Origin: a virus
Virus record (IMG/VR): IMGVR_UViG_3300032053_000480
Location: 1 to 25,056 of that record
DNA: 25,056 nucleotides
Direction: 5' to 3' (one strand)
Part shown: piece after piece, positions 6,497 to 13,520 of the stretch
Position numbering within the stretch: the stretch's first letter is position 1
How the letters are laid out: each line of letters opens with the position of its first letter
Translations under genes and position numbers: made by a program
The notes under the pieces: generated by a model
The model's database searches: none
The model's input: only the letters and a program-made list of their open reading frames with translations
What the model was told of the DNA's origin: nothing

Positions 6497-7360
6497 ATGA
6501 GCGAGGAAATGACCGCGAAAGAAACGAAGGAAGCGATGCTGAACGATCTGAAGGTGGTTGAAGAGCGGGTAAAGGTGAACGAGGAAAAGCCGGTTGAAGA
6601 GCCGAAGGTGGAGAAGCCGCCCGAGAAGGGTTTCAACGAGCTCGTCGTCGGCAAGCACGTCGGGCTCGCCTGCTTGTGCGAGGGGTTCGTCTCCCATGTC
6701 CAGATGACGGAAAACGAGGAGGATCGCTGGTTCGCCATGGTCTTCACCACGGGGGGCTGTGGGAAGAAGAACTACCGCCACTTCTACGGGGAGAGGTTCC
6801 CGCTCCAGAAGAGCATATTCCGGGCGGACGTCTTCTATCGCACCTTCCCGTTCAAGGAGACCCCGGCGCCCGAGTGGTTCCGTAACCTCGAAGAGGGACC
6901 CGTGAATGCCGATGACCGGCGCTATATCGCGGTCTCGGTCAAGAGCGCGGCAGCAGTGATGGAGATGAACTTCGTCATCCCGGGCCGAGGCCTGGAGCCC
7001 AACGTCTATGCCGTGGCGACGGAGCTCCGCGAGGAGTTCGGACCCGAGCGTATCACCGTCCAGGTCTTCGATCGTTCAAGCTTCGAGGAGGCGATCCAGC
7101 ACGCCAGGGCTTGCCGGAGTGCGGGCTCCTTATTGTCGAAAAGGCTATCCATTGAGGAGCGGAACTCGGAGGCGCTTGCGGACTGGATCATCGCCATGTT
7201 TCTCCAGCTTCCGCCGGCATGCTCGATATCCCCGCAGGGGAAAAGCCCGCTTTCGGCCGATGCGCTTACCCTCGTCCTCAAGAGGGTTCAGACCCACCCG
7301 GCCTACAGGGGCCACACCGTCAAAGTCACCTCGTGCGATGGGAAAACCATTACGCTGTGA
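6497..7360 (+). CDS. Protein of unknown function in the Ubl cluster
   Basis: 287 aa, ATG at 6497 after GAGGAGG. Not recognised. Residues 1-45 are very acidic and Lys/Pro-rich (MSEEMTAKETKEAML, then repeated EEP/VEKPP), probably a disordered tail. A compact region follows with LACLCEG, TTGGCGKKNYRHFYGERFP and an aromatic-rich strand/loop part. The C-terminal half (residues about 140-287) looks alpha/beta, with PERITVQVFD and a helical bundle ending in GHTVKVTSCDGKTITL. Several Cys are present but no CxxC zinc pair pattern. It lies between the Ubl gene and the tandem RadC/JAB gene, so a part in the same pathway is likely by position. No function is assigned. Confidence 0.8.
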   Translation: MSEEMTAKETKEAMLNDLKVVEERVKVNEEKPVEEPKVEKPPEKGFNELVVGKHVGLACLCEGFVSHVQMTENEEDRWFAMVFTTGGCGKKNYRHFYGERFPLQKSIFRADVFYRTFPFKETPAPEWFRNLEEGPVNADDRRYIAVSVKSAAAVMEMNFVIPGRGLEPNVYAVATELREEFGPERITVQVFDRSSFEEAIQHARACRSAGSLLSKRLSIEERNSEALADWIIAMFLQLPPACSISPQGKSPLSADALTLVLKRVQTHPAYRGHTVKVTSCDGKTITL

Positions 7361-7376
7361 ATGGGGAGATACGTTG

Positions 7377-8381
7377 ATGGAATACAGGATCGGAACCCAG
7401 AAGTTCAAGAAGCCCGTTCCGCTCAAGGGCCCGAAAGACGCGATCGAGCTGGTCAAAGGACTCGGCCAGGCGGAGATCGAGGTCATGACGGTCCTTCATG
7501 TCACGCCCGATCTCAAGGCGATCGAAGCGGAAACCGTCGGGCTTGGATCGATGATGTCCGTCGCCGTGGAGTCGAGAAGCATCTTTCGCAGCGCCGTCCT
7601 GAGCGACCAGGAGAGATGCCTGATCGAGGTCCATAATCACGCCTTTCAGAGGAAGGCGGAGCCGTCCATAGAAGACCGCGAACATATGAGCCTTCTGCGC
7701 TCGGCCGGGCTCCTCCTCGGGATACCCGTCCTGGACTCGATCATCCTCGGGACGAAAGAGCACTTTTCTTCGCTCGAGCAGGGGTTTGTCTATCCCAAGT
7801 GTGACGCCTACCCCGGAGGGACAAAGCTCGCGTTTGCCAAGGCGCATAAGTTCCCGAGCGCCAAACCGGAGATCATCACTCCGGGCGACCTGGGGCCGAT
7901 TTCGGCGCCCAAGATGGCGGTTCCGCATCTCGAGTTTCTTCGCAAGATGAAATTCGAGGCGACGGCCGTGATCCGTCTTACCCCTGATCTTGAGCCCACC
8001 GCCATCGAAGTCTTCCGGTCGAGTTTCGAAGACAACCAACGGGAGGAAACGCGCGACATCCTCAGGCGTGTCATTGCATCCCCATCGACCAAGTACATCA
8101 TCCTGGCAAACAACCATCGGTGCTTCCCGGGACGAATGTACTCCGTGGATGCTCTTAGTCAGCACCTGTATCAGCTCCGCTTCGGAGGAATCAGCCTTTG
8201 TACCCCGGTCATTGACATGCTCGAGATCGAGCCAAAAGGCTACTACTCTTGGACGGAGCACGGTCAGGTCTTCAACAGGTCCAAGTTCTACTCGTTCGCC
8301 GAGGCGGAAAGCATCAAGGTCAAGGGGCCTTCCAAGACGAACCGCCCGGACATCCCGCCCTATGCCTGGATCATTCGCTGA
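7377..8381 (+). CDS. Tandem RadC-like JAB domain protein, second domain degenerate
   Basis: 334 aa, ATG at 7377 after GGGGAG. Domain 1 (about 33-130) matches the RadC/JAB pattern: E35, VHNHAFQRKAEPSIED with His87, His89, Ser97 and Asp100 (H-x-H-x10-D spacing exact), then AGLLLGIPVLDSIILG as in RadC proteins. Domain 2 (about 190-285) repeats the layout (VIRLTPDLEPTAIEVF, then ANNHRCFPGRMYSVD). There the first His is Asn245 and the Ser position is Tyr255, so it has probably lost metal binding. RadC-family domains belong to the JAMM superfamily; their substrates are poorly known. With the JAB at 3647 this gives the cluster a second potential isopeptidase. Domain 2 may bind the modifier instead of cutting it. 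Confidence 0.8.
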   Translation: MEYRIGTQKFKKPVPLKGPKDAIELVKGLGQAEIEVMTVLHVTPDLKAIEAETVGLGSMMSVAVESRSIFRSAVLSDQERCLIEVHNHAFQRKAEPSIEDREHMSLLRSAGLLLGIPVLDSIILGTKEHFSSLEQGFVYPKCDAYPGGTKLAFAKAHKFPSAKPEIITPGDLGPISAPKMAVPHLEFLRKMKFEATAVIRLTPDLEPTAIEVFRSSFEDNQREETRDILRRVIASPSTKYIILANNHRCFPGRMYSVDALSQHLYQLRFGGISLCTPVIDMLEIEPKGYYSWTEHGQVFNRSKFYSFAEAESIKVKGPSKTNRPDIPPYAWIIR

Positions 8382-8391
8382 GGAGAAAAAG

Positions 8392-8919
8392 ATGGACAAA
8401 CCCGAGAAGAAGAAAGCGGAACCGGAACCGGAAGAGGAGAAGTACTGGATCTACGAAGGAGAGCGGCGCCCTGTCGTCGTGCAGGCCAAGAACGCGCGCC
8501 ATGCCGTCCACAAGGTCTCCCAGAGCTCCGAGTACGACGGCTTCCCCATCTACGTCACCTCCGTCGAAGACTTCGCCCGAAGGTGCCAGGGAGCGAAGCC
8601 GAAGGAGGGGCGCAATGAAGCGCCTCCGCTGGCGGAATCGATCTTTCTCATAGCATCCATGAAGAAGGACAAACCGGAACTTCGTCTCGAGATCGCGCGA
8701 AACATGGAAGAGGGCCTCTCGTCCATGAAGGTCATGATCGAGGTTTTCAGGCTCCAGCTGGTCGCCCTGTTCGAGATCCATCCCGGCTTGAAGAAACCCA
8801 TATGCCATAGGATGCATATGGACGGCGAGCCCGTCGCCATCAAGACCATGAACGCCAAGACCATGAAGGATCGCGATCCCTTGGAAGGGACGGAGTTTTT
8901 CGATGGTGACGAAAGTTGA
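8392..8919 (+). CDS. Conserved-looking phage protein of unknown function
   Basis: 175 aa, ATG at 8392 after GAGGAG. The start is an acidic/basic repeat (KPEKKKAEPEPEEEK). WIYEGERRPVVVQAKNARHAVHKV then suggests a small beta-alpha domain. The C-terminal half (residues about 75-145) looks helical and ends in a polar tail. No catalytic motif, Cys pair or membrane segment was found. It follows the RadC-like gene by 10 nt and so probably shares its transcript. Confidence 0.75.
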   Translation: MDKPEKKKAEPEPEEEKYWIYEGERRPVVVQAKNARHAVHKVSQSSEYDGFPIYVTSVEDFARRCQGAKPKEGRNEAPPLAESIFLIASMKKDKPELRLEIARNMEEGLSSMKVMIEVFRLQLVALFEIHPGLKKPICHRMHMDGEPVAIKTMNAKTMKDRDPLEGTEFFDGDES

Positions 8920-8930
8920 GAGGAACGAAG

Positions 8931-9245
8931 ATGCGTAATTTCAATGCCAAGTCGGCCGTCCTCACGGTCCTGGCCCTTCACGGGATCGCCGGGGCGCTCT
9001 ATGGTCTCGGCCTCTTCTGGAAGTGGCAGACGCTGCTCATCACGCATTCCATCCTCGATAAGATCGACGGAAAGACGTGTCAACATGCCTTGGCCGAACA
9101 CATCGCGAAGGTAGTCCTGACTACGACGGCGGAGATCGCCACCTTGTTCCTGCTTCTCTTGTTCGGATTCGTTATCTGGAAAGGTATCAATTCACTCTAC
9201 GCGAATATCGACGACTGGCTCAAGTCCAGAAAGGAGGCTCGATGA
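8931..9245 (+). CDS. Small membrane protein with two transmembrane helices
   Basis: 104 aa, ATG at 8931. Two hydrophobic segments are visible: residues about 10-30 (SAVLTVLALHGIAGALYGLG) and about 66-86 (AEIATLFLLLLFGFVIWKGI). Between them is a 30-residue polar loop with one Cys, and the C-terminus is basic. By the positive-inside rule both ends (N-terminal R/K, C-terminal KSRKEAR) would face the cytoplasm. The stop overlaps the next ATG (ATGA). The function is unknown; holin-like topology is not supported by any lysis gene nearby. Confidence 0.75.
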   Translation: MRNFNAKSAVLTVLALHGIAGALYGLGLFWKWQTLLITHSILDKIDGKTCQHALAEHIAKVVLTTTAEIATLFLLLLFGFVIWKGINSLYANIDDWLKSRKEAR

Positions 9246-9844
9246 AAGCCGAAGACTTCCTCCTCGAAGAGACCGAAGAGGAAAAGAGGATCAAGGTCCT
9301 CAGGGCGGGAATGGACGCCGTGCGGGCCGCCTGCAACCGCTTCCTCAAAATGGCCATCGACACGTACCGCCGGGTCAAGGAGGCCGATCCGAGCCCCACG
9401 CTCGTGGGGAAGGCGATCGCGTACGTCACCTGCTTCAGGGTGCTGAGCAAGGCGGCGGGGATCGATACCCGGCTCCACGACAAGGGGATCGAGGCTTTCC
9501 TGGGAAAGCTCGGGGAGGCCGCCCTCAAGATCGAGGAGGAGCGCCACAAGATCGTGATCGAGCATAAGAAGGATCCCGAGGGGTTGGTCATCGAGAAGGA
9601 GAAGCTCGTGATCCGCAAGGCCGAGGAAGATCGACGCGAGGAGGAGATCAAGATCAGGGAGACCCCGCCTCCGCCCCCGACGCCCCAGGCGGTATCGGCC
9701 CATCGCATGATCGAGGACGTCGCCTGCGCCCTCAGATCTCTCGGGCACAAGCGGGACGAAGCCCAACGCCTGGCCACCCAGGTCTACAGGGACGGGGTTG
9801 AGATCGGGGAACTCGTCGTGGAAGCCTGCAGACTTTCAAACTGA
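9242..9844 (+). CDS. Coiled-coil protein with C-terminal RuvA-C/UBA-like domain
   Basis: 200 aa, start overlapping the previous stop by 4 nt. Residues 1-95 look helical, and residues about 95-140 are strongly charged with heptad-like character (EEERHKIVIEHKK, then KAEEDRREEEIKIRE). After a Pro run (142-148) comes IEDVACALRSLGHKRDEAQRL (from 157), which has the three-helix ALxxLG-x-xxEA pattern of the RuvA C-terminal domain, a UBA-like fold. Known: RuvA-C contacts RuvB, and related UBA folds can bind ubiquitin. Inferred: a protein-contact domain, either for branch migration or for the neighbouring Ubl system. The match is short, so the fold call is tentative. Confidence 0.65.
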   Translation: MKAEDFLLEETEEEKRIKVLRAGMDAVRAACNRFLKMAIDTYRRVKEADPSPTLVGKAIAYVTCFRVLSKAAGIDTRLHDKGIEAFLGKLGEAALKIEEERHKIVIEHKKDPEGLVIEKEKLVIRKAEEDRREEEIKIRETPPPPPTPQAVSAHRMIEDVACALRSLGHKRDEAQRLATQVYRDGVEIGELVVEACRLSN

Positions 9845-9857
9845 TCTTGGAGGATCT

Positions 9858-10091
9858 ATGAAAAACTACGTCGTGATCAGTTTCAACGAGGACGGCGACC
9901 CGCCCTCGATCGAGCAGATGGACGGGGACACGCTGAAGGATCGGCTCAAGGAGAAGTACTGGGGCGATCGCCCCCGGTTCGCGGAACCTGGAAAGGAGAT
10001 CGAAACCGCCTCCTTCACCGGGATCGTGGTGATCGAGGGAAAGATCATCGAGCCCAAGGCCGTCCAGGTGGCGGTCGAATACGACTTGTAA
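9858..10091 (+). CDS. Small protein of unknown function
   Basis: 77 aa, ATG at 9858 after GGAGG. The sequence alternates strands (YVVISFN, then TGIVVIEG and AVQVAVEYDL) with one charged helix (DTLKDRLKEKYWG). It is acidic and cytoplasmic, with no recognised motif. Its stop codon (10089-10091) lies inside the left copy of the 23-bp direct repeat that bounds the methyltransferase cassette. Confidence 0.7.
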   Translation: MKNYVVISFNEDGDPPSIEQMDGDTLKDRLKEKYWGDRPRFAEPGKEIETASFTGIVVIEGKIIEPKAVQVAVEYDL

Positions 10092-10108
10092 TTTACTTGC
10101 CTCTGGGG
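10086..10108 (+). repeat. Left 23-bp direct repeat bounding the methyltransferase cassette
   Basis: Identical to 12576-12598. Begins TTGTAATTTACTTGCC and ends in GGGG. In both copies the first six bases encode the last Leu and the TAA stop of the upstream gene. The two copies are 2490 bp apart. The G-rich end may act as ribosome binding site for the ATG at 10115. Confidence 0.85.
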
Positions 10109-10114
10109 GACAGT

Positions 10115-11746
10115 ATGAGGTTCATGACCAATCCGGTTGATCGTTTTCTCAAGTCGATTCCGAAGGTCCTCAAGGAAGAAGAAGCCATCAAGGTTTATCA
10201 GGGCTTGGTCGGCGCAAAGGACGAATGGGAGCGGCCATTCAACACGGATGGCGTCTTCTTGGAAACGCTGTATGAATCCAAAGAAGTACTTAGGCCAAAC
10301 GATTCAGCGGCCGTCTTGGCGCAGATCTGCTATTACTTGCGGCTTTTCAAGCTGATCGGCGTCTACAAGGACCGTCTCCATCCCATGCCACTTCGGGTCG
10401 CGGGCATCGCCAAGAACGCTGCCTTCGTGACGGAGGTCTGCTCGCTTGACCGCCACTTCAGTTCCAATGAGTACGACTGGACACGTCCCCCATCAAGTCC
10501 GGATCCCAAGCTCGTCAAGGCGCTGGCCTCTGAGCGCGTTTTCATCCACGACATGTCAAAAGCGGAAGGCGTACAAGCCTTCCTTGAAGCGCTCAAGGCG
10601 GCTGCAAGCCCGGTCAAGCAGTTCATCACGCGGAACAACTTCGACCGGATCTTTATAGTCTGGAAGAAGAACTTCGGCCAGGATCTTGACCCGCAGGATT
10701 CCGCTCATGCTTTTCTCTACGACCTTCAGAACAAGAAATACGTGAACGAGGCCAACGGAAGCATCGTCTTCGGGCCTCCTAAAGGCCCCATGATCGAGGC
10801 CAGGTGTCCTGTGGAATTCTATAAGCTATTCTGGAAGACCTATAGCCTTCCGCCAGAGAATAAAGAGCTTATGGCCATTATCGCGGCCAAGGACCGTCTC
10901 GTGGCCATGCAGATGCGCCGCGAGACGGGCGAGTTCTTCACGCCGGTCGACATCGCCGTTAGGTGGTCCTATCACATGATCGTCCATGCCCCTCCGGACG
11001 ACCCGGAGAAAAGCGCGGATTGGAGTCTATGGGATCCTGCCTGTGGCACTGGCAATCTCACGCTTGGGTGTTCGCCTATGCCCGGGCGGCTTTTCATGTC
11101 CACGCTCAATCCGCAAGACGTGGCGGCCGTCAAACAGTCGGGGCAGAACCCGGAAGCGCTCGTCTTTGCGTACGACTTTCTGAATCAGACGGATGAGGAG
11201 TTGCCTGCCGAGATCAGAAAGAAGCTCGTGCCCGGCAACAAGTGGATCTTCTTCTTCAATCCGCCGTTTGCGGCCGGGGTCGGCGGGAATCTCTTGGGCG
11301 GTGAAGACGAAGTGCGCCGGGAGATGTCCGACACGCGGATCGGCGACGAGATGGAAAGCGAGAAGCTGGGACACGCCTGTCAGAACCTTTATGCGCAGTT
11401 CATGTACCGTGTCATGAAGATGGCCGAAAGGTATGGATTACAGGTCTATGTTGGCTTTTATTCGATGGCGACGTATGCAACGGGTCCCGGATACGACAAG
11501 TTCCGGGAGATGTTGGAAAGCGCTTTTGCTCCGGTCAACGCTTTTGTTTGCCATTGCTTGGAGTTCGAGTCTGCCAAGGGGGCATGGCCAGTACTCTTCT
11601 CTCTCTGGAAGCGAAAGGAAGGTGCGGATGTTCGAGATCAAGGCAAAGGTGCTCGTGCGGGACAAGACCGGCGAGATGGTATGCATAGGAACGAAAATCT
11701 TCAGGCCCGCCCAAAAGCCGCTGTCCGAGTGGGTCGAAAGGCCTAA
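10115..11746 (+). CDS. N6-adenine DNA methyltransferase, catalytic part (frame-split)
   Basis: 543 aa from the ATG at 10115 (GGGGGA upstream); the TTG at 10097 is an alternative. Residues 1-250 are an uncharacterised N-terminal region. RRETGEFFTP (269-277) and DPACGTGN (307-314, motif I, SAM binding) with NPPF (382-385, catalytic motif IV) identify an N6-adenine methylase of the type I/IIG class. The last credible residues are WPVLFSLWKRKEG (about 491-503). The remaining 40 residues overlap the next frame and look like out-of-frame sequence. The natural C-terminal continuation appears to be the overlapping product from 11628. It sits in a cassette bounded by 23-bp repeats and looks less GC-rich than its neighbours, which suggests acquisition. 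It may protect phage DNA from host restriction. Confidence 0.82.
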   Translation: MRFMTNPVDRFLKSIPKVLKEEEAIKVYQGLVGAKDEWERPFNTDGVFLETLYESKEVLRPNDSAAVLAQICYYLRLFKLIGVYKDRLHPMPLRVAGIAKNAAFVTEVCSLDRHFSSNEYDWTRPPSSPDPKLVKALASERVFIHDMSKAEGVQAFLEALKAAASPVKQFITRNNFDRIFIVWKKNFGQDLDPQDSAHAFLYDLQNKKYVNEANGSIVFGPPKGPMIEARCPVEFYKLFWKTYSLPPENKELMAIIAAKDRLVAMQMRRETGEFFTPVDIAVRWSYHMIVHAPPDDPEKSADWSLWDPACGTGNLTLGCSPMPGRLFMSTLNPQDVAAVKQSGQNPEALVFAYDFLNQTDEELPAEIRKKLVPGNKWIFFFNPPFAAGVGGNLLGGEDEVRREMSDTRIGDEMESEKLGHACQNLYAQFMYRVMKMAERYGLQVYVGFYSMATYATGPGYDKFREMLESAFAPVNAFVCHCLEFESAKGAWPVLFSLWKRKEGADVRDQGKGARAGQDRRDGMHRNENLQARPKAAVRVGRKA

Positions 11747-12581
11747 GGCGACCATCGTCCGGCCGCCGATGAATGGCGCGCTTGGATTTGTGTTCAACCG
11801 CAAAGTGCGCTTGGAACGCATGAGTCCGGACGCGATTGGACATATGCGGAGTACATCAAACGATGTGCAAAACTCTGTTGGGGCCGTTTACATCTTGAGT
11901 GGCCCTGATAGTCATGGCGATGGCTGGTCCATCACGCCCAAGAACTTCGAACGGTCGATGATCTGTTTCGCCGCCCGCAAGCTCGTCCGGCCGACTTGGC
12001 TGAACCACCAAGACCAGTTTGATCAGCCCGACGAGGCGCATCTGACCTACAAGCAGTTCGCCCTTGACGCCGTCGTCTGGAGTCTTTTCAACGGAAAAAA
12101 CCAGACGTCCTCCGTCCATGGCGTGAAGTACAAGGACGTGGTCTACGACATCGACAACCACTTTTTCTGGATCAAGCCGGAGACCATGTCGAAATTCAGG
12201 GGACTACCACATCCGATCTTCAATCAATGCGGTCGTGCCAAGCCGAGATTCGTGTCCGAGTGGCTTGATGGGAAGAAGTTCAGCCCCGATGTGGAGGAGC
12301 TGCTCGGGCTCGGTACGAAGCTGGTCGAACTCTCCGCCGACCGTCGGCCGCATGCCGATCCCAGGTATCAGCTTGACCGTTGGGACGCGGGTTGGTACCA
12401 GATCCGGAATGGGCTTTACGGTAAAGACGTGAAGTTCAAGGTGCCACAGGCGATGACGGACGTTTGGGTGGAGTTCGAAGCGAGACGTGAAGCGGTGACG
12501 GAGCGGCTACGGCCATTGATCTATGAGCTCGCATTTCTGCCAAAAGAGGATCTCTTGCCCAATGAAGAGGGACGGTTGTAA
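11628..12581 (+). CDS. C-terminal part of the split methyltransferase (probable target-recognition region)
   Basis: 317 aa from the ATG at 11628, with AAGGAAGG five bases before it, so independent translation is plausible. It overlaps the methylase frame by 119 nt. The start (FEIKAKVLVRDKTGEMVCIGTKIFRP, then LSEWVERP) resembles the region that in intact N6-methylases directly follows the FPVxFLxW segment. This suggests one ancestral gene broken by a frameshift near 11625. The rest (WSITPKNFERSM, then LDRWDAGWYQIRNGLYG) has no motif I or IV and could hold DNA-recognition and helical parts. No nuclease motif was found. The TAA stop lies in the right 23-bp repeat. Confidence 0.7.
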   Translation: MFEIKAKVLVRDKTGEMVCIGTKIFRPAQKPLSEWVERPKATIVRPPMNGALGFVFNRKVRLERMSPDAIGHMRSTSNDVQNSVGAVYILSGPDSHGDGWSITPKNFERSMICFAARKLVRPTWLNHQDQFDQPDEAHLTYKQFALDAVVWSLFNGKNQTSSVHGVKYKDVVYDIDNHFFWIKPETMSKFRGLPHPIFNQCGRAKPRFVSEWLDGKKFSPDVEELLGLGTKLVELSADRRPHADPRYQLDRWDAGWYQIRNGLYGKDVKFKVPQAMTDVWVEFEARREAVTERLRPLIYELAFLPKEDLLPNEEGRL

Positions 12582-12598
12582 TTTACTTGCCTCTGGGG
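12576..12598 (+). repeat. Right 23-bp direct repeat bounding the methyltransferase cassette
   Basis: Identical to 10086-10108. Contains the TTGCCT hexamer (12587-12592) that serves as -35 box of the predicted promoter for the next gene. In the left copy the same hexamer has no -10 box at the right distance. Confidence 0.85.
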
Positions 12599-12615
12599 AT
12601 GGCATGGGGTATACT
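12587..12615 (+). promoter_or_regulatory. Sigma70-type promoter
   Basis: TTGCCT (12587-12592), exactly 17 bases, then TATACT (12610-12615). It lies about 30 bases upstream of the ATG at 12644, with AAGGAG at 12632-12637. The -35 box is inside the direct repeat, so the promoter is complete only at the right end of the cassette. This is the best consensus promoter I found in the window. Confidence 0.5.
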
Positions 12616-12643
12616 CTCTTCCGCGTTGAGGAAGGAGTTGCCC

Positions 12644-13021
12644 ATGCCACCCCCGAAGGGGTGCCATTACGGTTTCGAACCCGAGGACATCAGGCAGGAA
12701 GCCGCCGTCGGCGCCCTCCTGGCCGAAAGATGTCACCCCGGCAACAAGCTCACCAAGTACCTGAGATCCAAAGTCCGTGTCGCCCGGCATCGCCATAAGG
12801 AAGGCGAGTGGAAGCGGATGCGGGTGACCATCGTGGGGAACGAGCCCTTGGATCCCGGGATCGACTTCGACAGGATCCTCCTCCATGAGATCCTGGATCT
12901 GCTTCCCTACGTCACCAAGGAAGAAGTCCTGACGGCCCTCATCGACGGGGACGGGAACAGGCTCATCAAGATGGGCCGGATCATCCGCGAGACCCTTCCG
13001 GGGATCGAGAAACTAGCCTAA
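12644..13021 (+). CDS. Small DNA-binding-type protein, weakly sigma-factor-like
   Basis: 125 aa from the ATG at 12644 (AAGGAG upstream). Earlier in-frame TTG and ATG codons fall inside the promoter. FEPEDIRQEAAVGALLAE resembles the start of sigma-70 region 2 (ExEDLxQEAxLALL), followed by a basic helical stretch (YLRSKVRVARHRHKEGEWKRMR). The C-terminal part (LLHEILDLLPYVTKEEVLTALIDGDG) resembles region 4-like helix packing but lacks a clear helix-turn-helix. At 125 aa it would be a minimal sigma-like regulator. The match is weak and a plain helical DNA-binding protein fits as well. Its 3' end overlaps the convergent RuvC-like gene by 41 bp. Confidence 0.7.
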   Translation: MPPPKGCHYGFEPEDIRQEAAVGALLAERCHPGNKLTKYLRSKVRVARHRHKEGEWKRMRVTIVGNEPLDPGIDFDRILLHEILDLLPYVTKEEVLTALIDGDGNRLIKMGRIIRETLPGIEKLA

Positions 13022-13520
13022 GCCCGAACATTCCGATCAAGGCCGCGTCGACGAACCCCTCATCCGCCTTCTTGGCCAGATCGCTCTTCCGCCAATTCGC
13101 AGTCGGCCAAAGCCGCTGGGCGGCAATAAGGGCCGCCTGCTTCGTATCGGATGACGCGATGCCCGCAAGCATCACCTTCTGCCAGGCCTGGGGCGTCACG
13201 ACCTGGTAGGGGATCCCAAGTCCGACCATGAGCCCCTGCCAGAGCCCGAAGCTGAACCCGCGCTGGTAGTTGGCCGCCGATCCTCCCATCGACGACGGAA
13301 AGGCCTGGGTCTTCTCGACCGTGATCAGGATGCTGTCGGGCCGGTCCTGGCTGAGGATGGACTTCATCCCGACGATGTCGTATTCGTCGCGGCCTTGCTT
13401 CTTCCCCCCTCTGGTCGAGGCCTTTAGGATCGGGGTCTTGATCTTATCCACGATCTGGCCGTCCACGTCCAGGAAGACGACGGCCCCGTCCTTCCCTGGG
13501 TCGATGCCCGCGTAGATCAC
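12981..13520 (-). CDS. RuvC-like Holliday junction resolvase
   Basis: 179 aa. GIDPGKDGAVVF (5-16) with Asp7 is the RuvC/RNase H-fold first strand; Glu69 (TVEKTQAFP) is the second acidic residue; Asp153 and Asp158 (ADEGFVDAALIG) complete the metal site. YQRGFSFGLWQGLMVGLGIP and VVTPQAWQKVM are typical of phage RuvC-like proteins. Expected role: cutting branched recombination intermediates before packaging. Start overlaps the stop of the upstream gene (ATGA). It is the last gene of the minus-strand recombination operon and its end overlaps the + strand gene from 12644. Confidence 0.88.
   Translation of the reverse strand: MIYAGIDPGKDGAVVFLDVDGQIVDKIKTPILKASTRGGKKQGRDEYDIVGMKSILSQDRPDSILITVEKTQAFPSSMGGSAANYQRGFSFGLWQGLMVGLGIPYQVVTPQAWQKVMLAGIASSDTKQAALIAAQRLWPTANWRKSDLAKKADEGFVDAALIGMFGLRLVSRSPEGSRG

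Noticed and set aside
8931-9245. Holin
   Set aside because: Two membrane helices and size would fit, but no lysin or spanin lies nearby and the gene is in an accessory operon.
12644-13021. Confident sigma factor
   Set aside because: Only a short region-2-like segment is visible and no clear region-4 helix-turn-helix.
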